This document shows, piece by piece, positions 1-11,906 of a stretch of 64,000 nucleotides of DNA. Made by a program: the position numbers and the translations under genes. This DNA comes from Desmodesmus armatus. Taxonomy: Eukaryota > Chlorophyta > Chlorophyceae > Sphaeropleales > Scenedesmaceae. Below the pieces are notes generated by a model, which did no database searches, was not told the DNA's origin, and worked only from the letters and a program-made list of their open reading frames with translations. The stretch lies in NCBI GenBank assembly GCA_007449985.2, contig VIIQ02000895.1, positions 124,001-188,000 on the forward strand. The letters run 5' to 3'. Numbering within the stretch: the first letter of the stretch is position 1; the number at the start of each line of letters is the position of its first letter.

Positions 1-1985
1 TCAGCACCAGAAACGCTGCTGGTCAGCTTGAATCATAACCTATCTTGAAGTATGTACGATAGAAAGACACCGCGGGGTCTTGTGCAACTGCAACGAAGCA
101 GCAGGTGGGCCAGGTCAGGGCCACTTTTCGGTGACAACACAAGCCCAGCGACGAAAACTGCTGTTGAATTCTGGATCTCTGGTTTATCCGCGGCTGCTAT
201 TTCGACCACTTGCGGTCATGCGTGTCTTCTGTCCCGGCAGGTCTGCAGAGCAGTCCCTAAGAAACTGCTCAGCCAAAAGCATGCACAGGGCCTCACACTG
301 ACAACTTGGTTCTGTTCATCTTGACTGTGGCCGGTGGGCTCGTTCAGGGACCACAGACCAACCCGTAGCGGCGGCAGCAACAGCAAGTTCTGGTGCAGCA
401 GCAGTGCTGCTGCAGCACGTGCTGCACCAGTTCTGGTGCACCAGAATGGAGAGCTACAGCAGGAGCCACCACCAAGACCGTCTGCAGTCAAAACATGTAG
501 CGAAACCTTTCCAAACAGCAATTCAGCACTCCTGCACTGGTGGCACTGTCATGGCCAAGGCTCACAAGGTGTTGAAGCAGTTGTGGGGGGTCGAAACCAG
601 GACGAAACTTCCGACACAAGGTGTGGTCTGGACAGAGGCAATGACTTTCGGCCCACAAAGCTGATATTGATGGGGAAAACAACAGCATGCTCGCTGTAAA
701 CTGTGACCACCAAACTGGGACCAGCCTATTTAGGACCAGTCATCTGTGACCATGCTGTTTGTGACCGACAATTTGGGACCAGGCGAAATCGCCTGCCAAG
801 GTGCTGAGTGGCGCTGACACCTAGACAACTGCTTGATTTGCAGCTGGAGAGGCTACTGCAACCCCCTGCTGCAAGGAGCAAGTTGAGATCGTGCACAGGT
901 AGTGTAGGCTGGGTCCATATACGCCTGGACCGAGATAGAGAGAGATAGAGATAGGCTCGGATATAGAGAGTGCTGCGGCTGCAGGGCAAGCTGTTTCAAA
1001 CAGACCAGGCTGGCCATTTTGTTTGTGAGGGTATGAACTGCACAATAAGCTCTGCTTATGTGGCACAGTCGAGCTGCAAGTGAAACATATGAGAAGCCAC
1101 TAAAAGTGAGTTGGGCCAGGGATGCTGCGCAGCTCCAGAAGTCACTACTGCTTTGGAAGAAAGAGACCAAAAGAAGACACTATTCTGTTTGTGCTTGACA
1201 GAACAGACAAAAGGGATCACAATGACAAACAGACAGACTCTCCCACATACTGAAGGCTACTTTGAAGCTCCAGCTGCAGAACAACTGGGTTGACAGCCGC
1301 TGAATGTGATAGCAAGCTGCGAACAGCAGCCAAACACTGGCCAACGCATCACCCCGCTGATAAACTGTCTTACAAGCGAGATCGGCACGCTGAACCCAGT
1401 GTCACTGGCACTTTTGTTGACCGGATATCCGCACTGCTCAAGAGACAACCCGGCTGCAAGCTGCTGCAACACTGAATCAATGCATGCCATGAAGCAACCA
1501 ACAACACTTGCTGCTTCTTCACCACAGCTGGATGCTGGCTTCACAGCTGCCAGTGCTGCTACCGTGAGTTGACACAACTGCTGAACAAAGCTGATTCTGC
1601 AACACACACATGCACGGCATGACATAACAAAGCAATTGCATTGCGTGCGCAAGCGTGGTTGTGCAGTTCTGCAACTTCACACCATTTTTTGCTAAAGCAG
1701 GGCAGCACTATGTCTGAAAGAGATGATGGGTGCATCAGAGATCCAAGCTGGCAAGCAATGGCCGAGCGGCAGCCGGGCCAGGTCAGGTGCACTACCAGTG
1801 TAGTGCCAGGCACAAAGTGGTGGCCATGCTGCCTCGCGGCATCTGCAGCGGTTGCTTTTTCGAACAGACTGTTAGCAAATTGCCGTCTGTACAGCGAGTG
1901 GCCAGTCAACATGGCCCCACCACACAGTACTACAAGTTCCAGCAGACAACCATAAATCAACCTGCATCGCCTGTAAAGGGGCTGT
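1..1985. repeat. Duplicated flank, left copy (3' flank of gene A)
   Basis: This block is nearly collinear with 20640-22574, with scattered substitutions and small indels. The right-hand copy of the block continues after the retrotransposon insertion (23708 onward matches about 1980 onward). It contains a decayed first exon of the local membrane-protein family (separate entry) and otherwise no open gene. At about 715-800 there are repeated TGGGACCA-like words and a short palindrome (GGCGAAATCGCC), also present at about 21325-21410, which may be a transposon remnant. The left edge is outside the window, so the full length of the duplicated block is unknown. Confidence 0.8.
298..690 (+). pseudogene. 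Relic of first exon of the beta-helix membrane-protein family (inverted)
   Basis: The plus strand matches the start of genes B and C, which lie on the minus strand. The match includes the word before the start codon (AAAGCATGCACAGGGCCTCA), a stretch coding ATAGATTKTVCSL (family: ATAGATAKTKCSL), then SCTGGTV, KAHKVLK and QGVVWTE. The start codon is CTG (298-300) where B and C have ATG, and the frame is broken several times. Promoter similarity extends upstream to about 110, but the TATAAA of B and C is replaced. This is a dead head fragment, not a gene. The same relic occurs at 20918-21290. Confidence 0.72.
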
Positions 1986-2550
1986 TGAGCGGTCCACACA
2001 AGAGCCACCACCTAACACTGCACTCACAGTCCCAGCTGGCGTCACAACCACAGGTTGTGACGCTGCAGAGGAGGCGGTACTGCCTCACAGCATGCTGTGC
2101 CATGCTGTCATGGGCAAGGGAGATGTCAACCCCATTGCCATCTACTAGAGTCTTGAGTCAAACTTTGCAACCACACAGTCTGACGACGATAGCTTCTACT
2201 AGTCGTGTGCACCAACTGCTGACAAATCATCACTGCGCAGCACGTCACTGCGCGATCCAGGGTCCTCTTGCACAGCATGTGTCTGCAAGCACATCAGCCA
2301 AACCTCCTGGCAAAGGGCTGCAGCCCAGCTGGGTACCAGCACAGATCAGCTGTGCCAAAAAGCTTTGCATAAACTCGACAATCTCACAACCACCATCAGT
2401 TTGCTGCACATGCTGTGCCACACCCGCAACATCAGCATGCCAGTGCCACTAGCCTACACTACCACAATGGCATCTCCCACTTCACAGGTACTATTGCGCG
2501 CAGGCGGCCCGCCTGTGTGACAGACTCTGCCGACTACCACATGCACCATG

Positions 2551-5500
2551 TCACTTGGGCAACTCTGCAGGACCCTTTGCACTCTCACGCACTGCGTTCA
2601 GAGCGCCAGCAGTGCTGCCGCGGGCGCCTGCACCGCCGTCCTGTCCCATCATGCTGCTCAGGCTGCTGCGACACCCAGCGCTCAGCCACGCCCTAATAGG
2701 AGCCCAGTTGACAGACTGCGCCAGCAGCCAAGCGGTGCACAGCAAAAAAGCACCGTTGGCGACAATGAGGACAGCACCCATCACGTTGCTGTGTACAATG
2801 CCCAGGCTGGCATTGTTATAAGGCAAAAAGGACAGGAATGCTCCTGCAGTGAAGAACAGCACACAAACGCCGATGACAGCCACCCTGCCTGCTGCTGGGC
2901 ACTTGAAGGGCCGCACTGCGAGCAGGGCAATGGCAATCCAAGCCAGCACAGCTGCCGAGACCATGGTCTGGTAAAAGGGACCCAGAGCAAAGCCAAAAGT
3001 GGAAACCAGCACAAGTGCACAGGTTTGCAGCAGCACCACAGACTCCCACCAGCACCTCTCATCCCTCCACAGCCGGTACATGAAGCCATAGTGCTTCTGA
3101 AACTGCATATCCTGCAGCTTGCCCTGCTTGCGGCTGATCCACATGAACAAAAACACACCCGCAGGCAGTGCCACACAAAACAGCAGGGAATGCCCAGGCC
3201 CAGCGCCCAGCCCCTGTGGTATCCGGAGCGACTGTAGCACAGCTGGCTCATGTCCTCAGCCCACCAGCTACCCACAGCCTCAGCTTGGTACGGTGCCTCA
3301 GCAGGGGTGTCAAGGGGGACGCAGGTGAACAGCGACAGTGCTGTGCTGACCCAGATGGGCAGGAACATGAACACAATGCACATTACAACACTTGCAAAGT
3401 TGTGGCCATTTGCTTGGGACTTGCGTGCACTTGGCCCACGACTGCGCAGGTATTGCAAGACGGCCTCAATGACAAGCACAGCCAATAGGATGCCAGCTGG
3501 GGTGAACAGGCAAATCAACATTTTCTGGATGGCAACTGGGACCTTGCTGGTGCTGCTGAGAATACACTCAACCCCAATGCTGGAACCTGAGGTGCTTGAC
3601 CAAATGCCGCCGACGATTTGAATAGGGAACTGCAGGCTTAGCGGCAGCGGCACATCGAGATTGCCGATGATGTACAGCCATTGAGTGTGGATGACAAATG
3701 CCCTCAGCATCTCAGCAGGAATGGGCCGCTGCAGGTCTGTGCGGGAAGAGAGATCGGCGGCTGTCTGGAAAAACACCAACAGCTTGACCAGGCCTACCAT
3801 AGTGGCCCCGGCCAGCAGATACAGTACCACAATCACTCCTGCTGGCCTGCATTTCCTGCAGTGGAAGGGCCGCACTCGGCCGTACCCCTGCTTGCACTCG
3901 CCGCAAAGATTCCCCTGGTAGGGTTCTGAGCATTGAGCAGTCTTGTAGGCTGCGTCTGCTTTCACGCTCAGCAGGCTGCGTGCAGCAGAGTGGTTGAAAG
4001 CTGTACCATTGCGGGCGTCAGCGCCAGGACATGCCTCGTGGTTGAAGCACCTGCAATGCAAGAATGCACAGTGCACGAGGAAGAGATTGAAATTAGGACC
4101 ACAAGACCAAACCTTGGTCCCATTGGCAACATGCAGGTGGCAATCACCAACCAAGCAGTGGTGCTGCATGCTTTCAGTGCTGTACAGTTCTTTCCCTTGC
4201 CTGCTGAACTTGACATTCAGCAGCTGTCTATAGGCCTTCAGGCTACAGCGCAGGAACTTCCCCCACCACAACAATCGGAGCATGCGCACAACAAGGGCCG
4301 GCTGGCCCTTGAATGACGCAGCAACCTCACCTGTGAAGTTGTACCGACTGTGGTGCTGACTTCCAGAACCCCGCAACAGGCCACACCACGCCTAGGCCAG
4401 GGCATTGTGCATTGGCAGGGCACAGACTGCAGGTGGCATCTGATGCATCGAAACTAAACAGGCCTTGCGGACAAGGGTTGCATGTATCGTTGCGCCCTCC
4501 AGTCACATAGCCCTTTGTACAGGGGATGATGGTGATATCCACCCATGCTTCCACACCAGCCCAAGGAGTTGCAACCTTCAGGCGATACTTGCCTGTGAGT
4601 GGCAGACAAATTGCGGCCGATGAGTGTTTACTCGCACGATGCGCTGACTCAACGGCAGCATCGGAAGGCCGTGGCAGTTTGGAAAACTGGCAGTCGCTCG
4701 CCACCCACCTGGTGACTCTTTGAACTTGACTTGCAGCGTGCGTAGATTGCCCACCACGCCTGTATCCACTGTGACAAATCCACGGCCCTGGCCGGTGGCT
4801 GTGATCAGTTCATACCCAATGCGGTCATCAGACAGCAAACCATTGGGACCAGACACATTGAGAGTCAAGACAAGCATGCTTTCCCTGCTGTCTGAAGAGA
4901 TGACACTGTCTGCGCCACCATCATCAACCACCTGGATGCTTCTTGATGCAACAGCAATGTTGGCACCACCGGGTGCAGAGTTGTTGGCAACCAACATAAC
5001 ACCTTCCAGTTCTGTGGCAACAAACTTTGGGCTGAAAAGGCGCAGCCCACCACCTACAGTCCTTGCCGTGTTGTTGACGATACGCGTGGTGATAGGTCCT
5101 GAAGCAATCAAGGCTGCATTGTCGAATAGACCCAAGCCGCCTGCCGCCTGGATCGCTGTGTTGTTGTGTAAGGTTGCAGCCTGCAACCTAATGGTGGCTG
5201 CTTGCCCTGCAAAGATACCTCCGCCTAAAGCTGTCGCATTGTCAGACCTCCCTGCAGCACTGAAGCTGACAACGCTGTTGATCAGGTCCAGGCGTGCAGT
5301 GTCACCCATACGTATGCCGCCACCTAGGGCGCCTGCGCTGCAGTTGGACACCTTGGAGTTGTTGATCTGCATTGTTGAATTGCCCATGAGCATCACGCAC
5401 CCACCATCTTTTGATGCGCTGCAGTTGGACACCTTGGAGTTGTTGATCTGCATTGTTGAATTGCCCATGAGCATCACGCACCCACCATCTTTTGATGCCC

Positions 5501-5611
5501 GGGCCCCTTGGATTAGGGCCCCAGATATGTGCACTGATGCGCCTGCATAGGCGTAGATGGCACCACCATCTGACAGAGCGGTGTTGTTGATGAACATGGT
5601 GAGCGGTGCAC
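2551..5611 (-). pseudogene. Gene A: truncated, frameshifted beta-helix/Cys-rich/polytopic membrane protein
   Basis: Three exons are recognisable by comparison with B-D: beta-helix 4709-5611, Cys-rich stalk 4331-4592 (motifs PCTKGYVTGG, CNPCPQG, CSLCPANAQCPG) and membrane exon 2551-4050 (GNLCGECKQGYG, then about nine hydrophobic segments, ending PAELPK). Splice phases match the paralogues. Two lesions argue for a pseudogene. The first exon with signal peptide and first coils is absent: an intact acceptor at 5611/5612 has nothing upstream before WDR83. A 7-base deletion near 3187 shifts the frame inside the fifth membrane segment. The beta-helix exon also carries a perfect 81-bp tandem repeat. 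Transcription from a foreign upstream exon cannot be excluded. Confidence 0.8.
5335..5496 (-). repeat. Perfect 81-bp tandem duplication in beta-helix exon of gene A
   Basis: Two identical 81-bp units (5335-5415 and 5416-5496) each encode one 27-residue coil containing GGCVMLMGNST and QINNSKVSNCSA. In gene C the corresponding two coils are clearly diverged from each other, yet the exon has the same total length (903 bp). Recent homogenisation of two neighbouring coils therefore fits better than a simple gain. Confidence 0.9.
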
Positions 5612-5833
5612 CTGTTGGAACAGTACAACAGTCACTTATGGCATGGGGTGCAGGTGAACACGACCTTTTCCTGTAATGTTGGGTTAATCTTTGTTTTTTA
5701 ACGTGTGCAGTCAGTCTCCCCACTTTTCTTTTTTCTACAACATTGAGTGGCATGTGTCAGCAGCTGTGTCAATCATCTGTACAAAGACAAGCATCTGCAC
5801 AACAACAAAGTAGATGTCTTCAGAAAAGCACTG

Positions 5834-8331
5834 TCACTGCCACACTTTGACTGTACCATCCACTGCAGCTGTCAGCATCATCTTGTCTGCCGGGTGTGCT
5901 GCAAGTCCGCACACCACACTGCTGTGCGCCTGCAGAGTGGAGACCACCTGTGCATCAACCAGCTCCCAAAACAGGACGCGGCCTGCAGAACATGCAACAA
6001 GAAAGGTTCATGACACGCGGTGCGCATCTGTGAACCAGCCTGAACAGGCACGGGACATGATGCACGTGTATGCCAGGCTGCTGGGGCAAGATGCATTTGC
6101 TATTGCGGCATGTGGGTTGCGGTCAGTGTGCGTGTGTGTCTGCTGCAGCTCCAACAACGGTGGTTGCTGGTGATAAGATTGCGCAACAACACCACTGCAT
6201 CAGGGCTCAAGCTCAGGCTCACCATCCTCACTGCAGCCGATGACGTGCTGATCGTCTGCTGTGAAAGCACAGCCCATGCGCACATCCTCATGCCTGTGTC
6301 CTGCATAGCTGGCCAGCAGCTCCCCTGCCTGGATGTCCAACAGCCGCAGGTGCGAGTCCAGACATGCGGCCAGCACACACAGCCCGTCTCGGCTCACTGC
6401 CAGGCTGGCAACTGAGTGGTGAAGGTCGTCGGTGTACATGCGGCCCATGCGTACGTCGAAGCGGCGGACACAGCCGTCGACGCTGCTGGCCAGGATGGCG
6501 TTGCCAACTGCAACTACACTGGTGACATCATCCTGCAGTACGGATGGCGGAGGAGGTGTCGGCAGCAAAGGTGTTGCCAGAGTGCAGCAGGAGCGAAGCA
6601 GCAAGTGATTTGCAACCAGGCAGCGTCATCAAAGCAGCAAAGGTTGCACCGTCAAGCTCAGCCGCACTGTTTACAGCTGGGGCTGTGGGACTCGAGCGCT
6701 GATGGATGCAACACGATAACCCTGTCTGGAAGTGCTGCCGGCAGGCGAGTTGCCATGTAGCTGAGCCTGCACGCGTATCACTTGCAGGTCCAGCGCGAGT
6801 CGTGAGCTGTCCCTCCTGCAGGTGTTCTTGTGGAATGTGGCATCGGGGGGGGGGGGGGGGGGTTACGCAAGTTCAAGAAGCACGAATCACAGTGTTCACC
6901 ACAGCACACCCCCCTGTCACCCGTCAGCCAGCTCACCTTGCACTGCCTCATGGTCTGTATGGGCTCCTGGTTCCAGCTGCGGCAGTCCCAAACCTTGACA
7001 GCAGTGTCATAGCCGCCTGTCACCAGCACCTCATCAGAGGCTGCATGACACACCTGCATGCCACAAGGCCGCACAGCGCAGGGCAACACAGCGCAGTGAC
7101 GTTGACAACCCCCCTCAACAGGCTTGGTGGCATTGGAGGTGCAGGACACTTGATGATGGGCAGCCACGGACCTGATTAGGCAGGCAGGCAGGCAGGCGGT
7201 GTGCACTAAAATGCTGGTCTGGGCAGCAGACGGGATGATGTGATGCGTATGCGCACCAGCTGCAAGCCACCTGATTGCGAGTGTGTGCATTCTGAGGGTG
7301 ATGCAATCAGGCACAGCTGGCACAGCCATGGCAGCTGTTTGACAGTACGCACCGAGTTGATGCGTGAGTCGTGCCCCTTGAACTTGCGTATCACACCTCC
7401 GGATGCAACATCCCACAAGAACACCTGCAGGAGGGACAATGCATCCTGGTTCATGGATGATGCGCAGCCTATCCCATACACTTGAGCCATGTCGCTGTGC
7501 TGCGTACATCAGGGCTTCACAACAAGAGGGGACCGGACAGCAGCACACCTGCACTTGAATGAGTGTGCACAAGCGCTAGAGATGCTGTCCTGAGTAGCCC
7601 TCACAATGCAGCTGTCGCTGTGCGGCATGTGCACCTGCCTCCCGCAGCTCAAAAGGCGCTGGACAAGCACCGCCCAGCACGACTGCAACAGACACCTGCC
7701 CATGCATGCCCAGACCTCTGTGCTTTCACAGTGAAATGCATGCGTGCCAAACCTACTGCCCTGCTGCTGTCGCTGCTGCTGCCTTCACATAGCAACAGCA
7801 CCCACCTGCCTGTCGCCGCCCACTGAGGCCATCTTGCTGTTGTCAATGCAGACCGACACATCCCGCACCTCATAGCCATGGCCCCTGTACTCCTTGATGA
7901 AAAGGCCCTTCAAGGGGTTCCAAAGGCGCAGGGTGCGGTCCTGCAGTTTTCAGCAATAGCACACATCTCGGCCCAGCACAACATGAGTGGCAGGACAATG
8001 CAAGCTGCTAGTTGTGCTGGGCGGTCACCGGGTGGTGGGGCCTGAGGGCTTGCTGAATGATTGGTCGCAACATATCCCTTGCTGTGGCCGCACTGCGTGT
8101 AGGTCCTTGCTGACATGCTCAACAAGCGATTGGCTGCCCTTTTGCCGGATGCTTCCCTGTCAACCACCACCAAGGCTGTCGTGCTGCTGCTGGTGGTGGT
8201 GTTGCTGGCCATCACGGCCGCACCTTGCCGCAGGAGATGCAGTAGGTGCCCTTGGGGTTGAATCTGACATTCAGCACGGGGCCTTCATGCCCAGTGAGCG
8301 TGTGCAGAAGCTCACTGGGCAGGCCAGACAT
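5834..8331 (-). CDS. WDR83: WDR83/MORG1-like WD40 repeat protein
   Basis: Six exons give a closed 296-aa frame: 8224-8331, 7806-7940, 7353-7424, 6937-7053, 6223-6532 and 5834-5982. The start is MSGLPSELLHTLTGHEGPV. It reads as a seven-blade WD40 propeller with the order of the animal WDR83 family: TLTGHEGPVLNVRFN, LRLWNPLKGLFIKEYRGHGYEV, VFLWDVASGGVIRKFKGH, VKVWDCRSW, RRFDVRMGRMY, DSHLRLLDIQAGELLASY, CSEDG and VLFWELV. The family (human protein 315 aa) is known as a MAPK-module scaffold and spliceosome-associated protein; the function here is inferred from homology. All borders are GT-AG. The gene is head to head with DNAAF10 and its 3' end lies about 220 bp from the broken end of gene A. Confidence 0.92.
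6845..6862. repeat. Poly-G run of 18 in WDR83 intron 4
   Basis: Eighteen consecutive G on the plus strand (C on the gene strand) lie inside the 6533-6936 intron. Such runs are common sites of length polymorphism and assembly error. Confidence 0.85.
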
Positions 8332-8791
8332 GGAAGGGCACAGGCATAGAGGAGGGGCCGACTGCCTGGTGACGCTGGGCTACAGCATTGTTGCAGGGGT
8401 GCTGCTTCGACAGTGGTTTGTTGGTTGTCAGCTCAAACCAACTTTGAATTCAGAAATGTGTGTCTTTGGACTGGACAGCAGCAGCAAAGCACAGATCAGG
8501 ATCACTGCCACTGCCGCTGGTGAGTCAGCCAGGCCGGTTCAGACCTCCAGAGCTTCTCCAACTGGCTTGAGAGTCAAGTCGAGACGTACCCTGATCGTTC
8601 GGATAACCATCAGTGTCACGGAAATGATCGATGAGTAATGCAACGGGCATGGCCAGGCTGGGCAAAAGGGCGCCACGCTCATGCATGTGATCATTCAAGT
8701 CTCCAGCTTTGTTTGTTACTCAGCACGTATAGAGGCCCAGGAGCCTCTGACAAATCGCCCCGAGAACTTGTTCGCGCCACGAGGCAAAAGC
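8332..8791. promoter_or_regulatory. Shared 460-bp intergenic region between WDR83 and DNAAF10
   Basis: The start codons of the two divergent WD40 genes are 460 bp apart, so this segment must hold both 5' UTRs and promoters. I found no convincing TATA box for either direction. Confidence 0.5.
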
Positions 8792-11597
8792 ATGACACTT
8801 GACGCACAGTCTTGCCCACAGATCCTAGAACATCTACAAAAGAGTGTAACAGTAACCCTACACGACATCAAGTGCGTCCCTAACACTTCAGTGAGGGTAT
8901 TGGGTTTGCTGTTGCAACCAGCAGCACTCACACTGCTGTGACTGGTGCTGAACAGGTGGATACCAGGCACAGCAAAGTTCACTGCAGTCGGACAGCATGC
9001 CCGTGGCACGGGTTGCATACAGGTGAGCACTGATTACGCAGCTACACACCTAGCCTGCCGGCAGCACAGCAACCAGCAGTACATGCCGGTAGAACAGCAA
9101 CATCAGGGCGTGATGGTCCTACTGCCAACCTTTCATGAATTCTGCTGCTTAGTTTACTATATGCACCGCCTCTCAGCTTTGGGTGACATCGTTTCCTGCA
9201 GGTGTACCAGCTGGATGGCAACAGCCTTGCGTCTGTCAGCAGCGCAGAGTCAGGCAGCGGCTTCAAGTGCAGCAGCTTTGGCGCCAGCAGTGTGTCAGCC
9301 CCGCAGCTTGCAGTTGGCAGCTTTGATGGCAGACTGCAGCTATGGGATGTTGAGCATCTCAAGGCACCTGTTTGGGATGCTCAGGCGCACGCCTCCATAG
9401 TAAACGGACTGGACGCCTTTGGTGGCCAGGTATGAGCTTGGCCTCGCAACCACCGGCTTGCAAGGGACAGCAACCGTAATGCGTCACTTGCTTCTGAAGG
9501 AAGTGGCATGTTGGCTACACTTGTGCTGATGTGACGACAGGTATCAGCAGCAACAGCCTGGCAGCACGCCAGGCGCATGTCTGCTGCGCTGCATGGAGCC
9601 TTGGTACAAAGAACATGCCCTGCAACTGGATGCAGGGGTGTTCCTTACGCGAGCAGGCAAGCCAAACAGCAAGCCAAACGACAGCCTAAGTAGTCGTCCA
9701 AGCGTGACCCAACTTTTGGAAGCGCTAGCACCGAGGTACACTGCTGCCGACTGTCGACTCGCTGCTGCAGGCGCTTGGCTACGGGCCGCCTGAGCTGGTC
9801 ACCTGTGGGAGGGACGGCTGTGTGCGGGTGTGGGATGTGCGGCAAGAAGACGCACCAGTGGCAGCCTTTGAACCAGCAGACAGTAACAACATCAGGTAGG
9901 CCTGTCCTGCACAGCGCCCATGCCAGCCTGGCCCTGCAGGAGCTCTTGGTCAACTTCTTCAAACAGTGGGAAGAAGATCATCAATGATTGTATGGCTAAG
10001 AAGGGGATAGTCCAAAAGCAGCTGTTGTTGTGTGCCTGCAGGGACTGCTGGTGTGTAGCCTTCGGGAACTCGTTCAACGATAATGAGCGCTGCGTGCTGG
10101 CCGGGTATGACAACGGGGACGTGAAGCTCTTTGACCTGCGCACAAACAAGGTGGGTTGCTTGGCGCGTCCATCCTGTGCACTCCTGCATGGCTGGCAGCA
10201 GTCTGCACAGCAGTGCTGGCAGTAGCATGCAAAGCATCACTGGGCCCGGCCGTGGCGCTCTAGCATATCAGGAGTCAATAGCACTATCGGTGGCAGCCTG
10301 CCGCATGCAGCCGATCATTCTTGCCTCCGCCATTTCTTGCAAGGCTGACGGGGTGAGGTCACAGGAGAGGGCGCTTGCATGCCACAGGGGGCATCAAGAG
10401 TGCTGCCGCTGTCCTAGCCAACAGCAAGTAGCAGCAGGGCTACATGTACATGACGTGTGGCATGTTGCTGTCCCACGCTGCTGCCTCTTTGGGCTCCATG
10501 CAGCTGCGGTGGGAGACCAACGTCAAAAACGGTGTGTGCGGCGTGTCCTTTGACCGGCGAGACATCCCCATGAACAAGTTCATTGTGACATGCCTGGAGT
10601 CTGTGTTCCATGTGTATGACGCGCGCACACTCAACCCAAGCAAGGTGAGCTTGTTGGGCTGTTGGCTGGCAGTAGGAGCATGTCTTGCTCAAAAGAGCAA
10701 GACCTGGGCTAGTGCTGAGCGCGATGCACAAGGATGCCATCGCTCATGTGTCGCATAGCCGCGGAACATGGCTTGCAGGATGTGCCTCAAGTCCCACTGC
10801 GCAGGTCTTCCACAGTCCGAAAACTTTGATTTGCAGTCACGAGTACATGCCTGCATGGAGCACAGGAGCTGCAGCGGCCACCTGCAAACTCCAATTGCTG
10901 AGCTAATTGCTTGAGCCAACTGGTGCGCATGGTGTGGTGTGCGACCTTGCTGCAGGGCTACGCAGGCATGACACAGCGCGTGAGCACAGGCAGCAATGCA
11001 GGCAGTACAGTGTGGGGAGCACACCCGCTGCCGCAGAACAGGGAGGTGACCATGACAGGCAGCGGCGACGGCTCATTGTCACTCTGGAAGTACCAGTACC
11101 CAGACCAGCGCAAGATCAAGGTGTGCTGGCCATGGTGGCTGTGTTGAGGCTCTTGCGCCAGCATACTAACGCATGTGCGGCTGCTATGACCAACATGCAG
11201 AAGCATGGAGGCAGAAGCCGCCAGCACCGTGCTTCCAGTGCAGCAGTAGCGCAGTTACTGTGCAGGCATGTGCTTCAAGATAGCGCTATATTGTGTGTGC
11301 ACGAAGGCGGCCAGTTTGATGTTAAGCTTGTGCCTTCAGCCCTCTCTGGCCCAGCTGCTGCAGGGTTGCGTGAAGAGTGCGATGCTGACTATGTCAATGT
11401 TGTTGGCTGCTGTGCAGGACCAAGAAGGCAAGGACCTGGGTGTAGCTGGCAGCATGCAGCAGCTTTCAAGCAAGCAGCTCTCCACGCAGCCAATCAATGC
11501 GTTCAGCTGGAGTCCAGATAAGCAGGGGCTGTTTGTGTGCAGCTCATTTGACCAGTGCATACGGGTGGGCTTTGTTACAAAGCTAAATAAGGTGTGA
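8792..11597 (+). CDS. DNAAF10: DNAAF10 (WDR92/Monad) WD40 protein, dynein arm preassembly factor
   Basis: Eight exons: 8792-8890, about 8978-9022, 9202-9429, 9771-9895, 10042-10150, 10504-10644, 10956-11120 and 11418-11597, giving about 363 aa (human 357). Diagnostic stretches include [106 protein letters not shown] and the C-terminus VTKLNKV. The family works with R2TP-type chaperones in cytoplasmic preassembly of axonemal dyneins, which suggests the alga or its ancestors build motile flagella. Only the acceptor of exon 2 is uncertain: the site at 8977/8978 keeps frame but drops two residues relative to the human protein. Confidence 0.92.
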
Positions 11598-11906
11598 GTG
11601 GGGCAGCAGTGAGGCGCACTGGGTGACTGTGCTGTGAGGCAGCAGGTGTCAGGATCGGTCGCTGCTGTTGGCTATTTGGGCTGCTTGTTGAGGTTCTTCG
11701 TCACACAAGATTGCGGTGCCTACTGACGATAGGCTGTAACAAACGGGCCATGCACAAACTAGTGCAAAGCAGCACCAGCACACCGCGCCAGACCTTCTGC
11801 AATAGACAAAAACATTCACAACATACATAACTGCTGCAGTTCTAGCACTGATGGGCATCCAGCCCTGCATTGCCAGGCTGTGGTATCATAAGTGAGACGA
11901 GTGATT
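11598..11906. other. Convergent intergenic region, 309 bp
   Basis: This lies between the stop of DNAAF10 (plus) and the stop of the dienelactone hydrolase gene (minus). It must contain both 3' UTRs. No further gene or repeat was seen. Confidence 0.6.

Noticed and set aside
715..830. TGGGACCA-like words and palindrome as a DNA transposon end
   Set aside because: Present only as part of the A/C flank duplication; no partner terminal repeat or transposase was found, so it is mentioned but not annotated as an element.
2548..3237. Plus-strand open frame of 229 codons opposite gene A (similar ones at 14416 and 24278)
   Set aside because: Antisense shadow of the conserved membrane exon; it recurs only because the exon is conserved.
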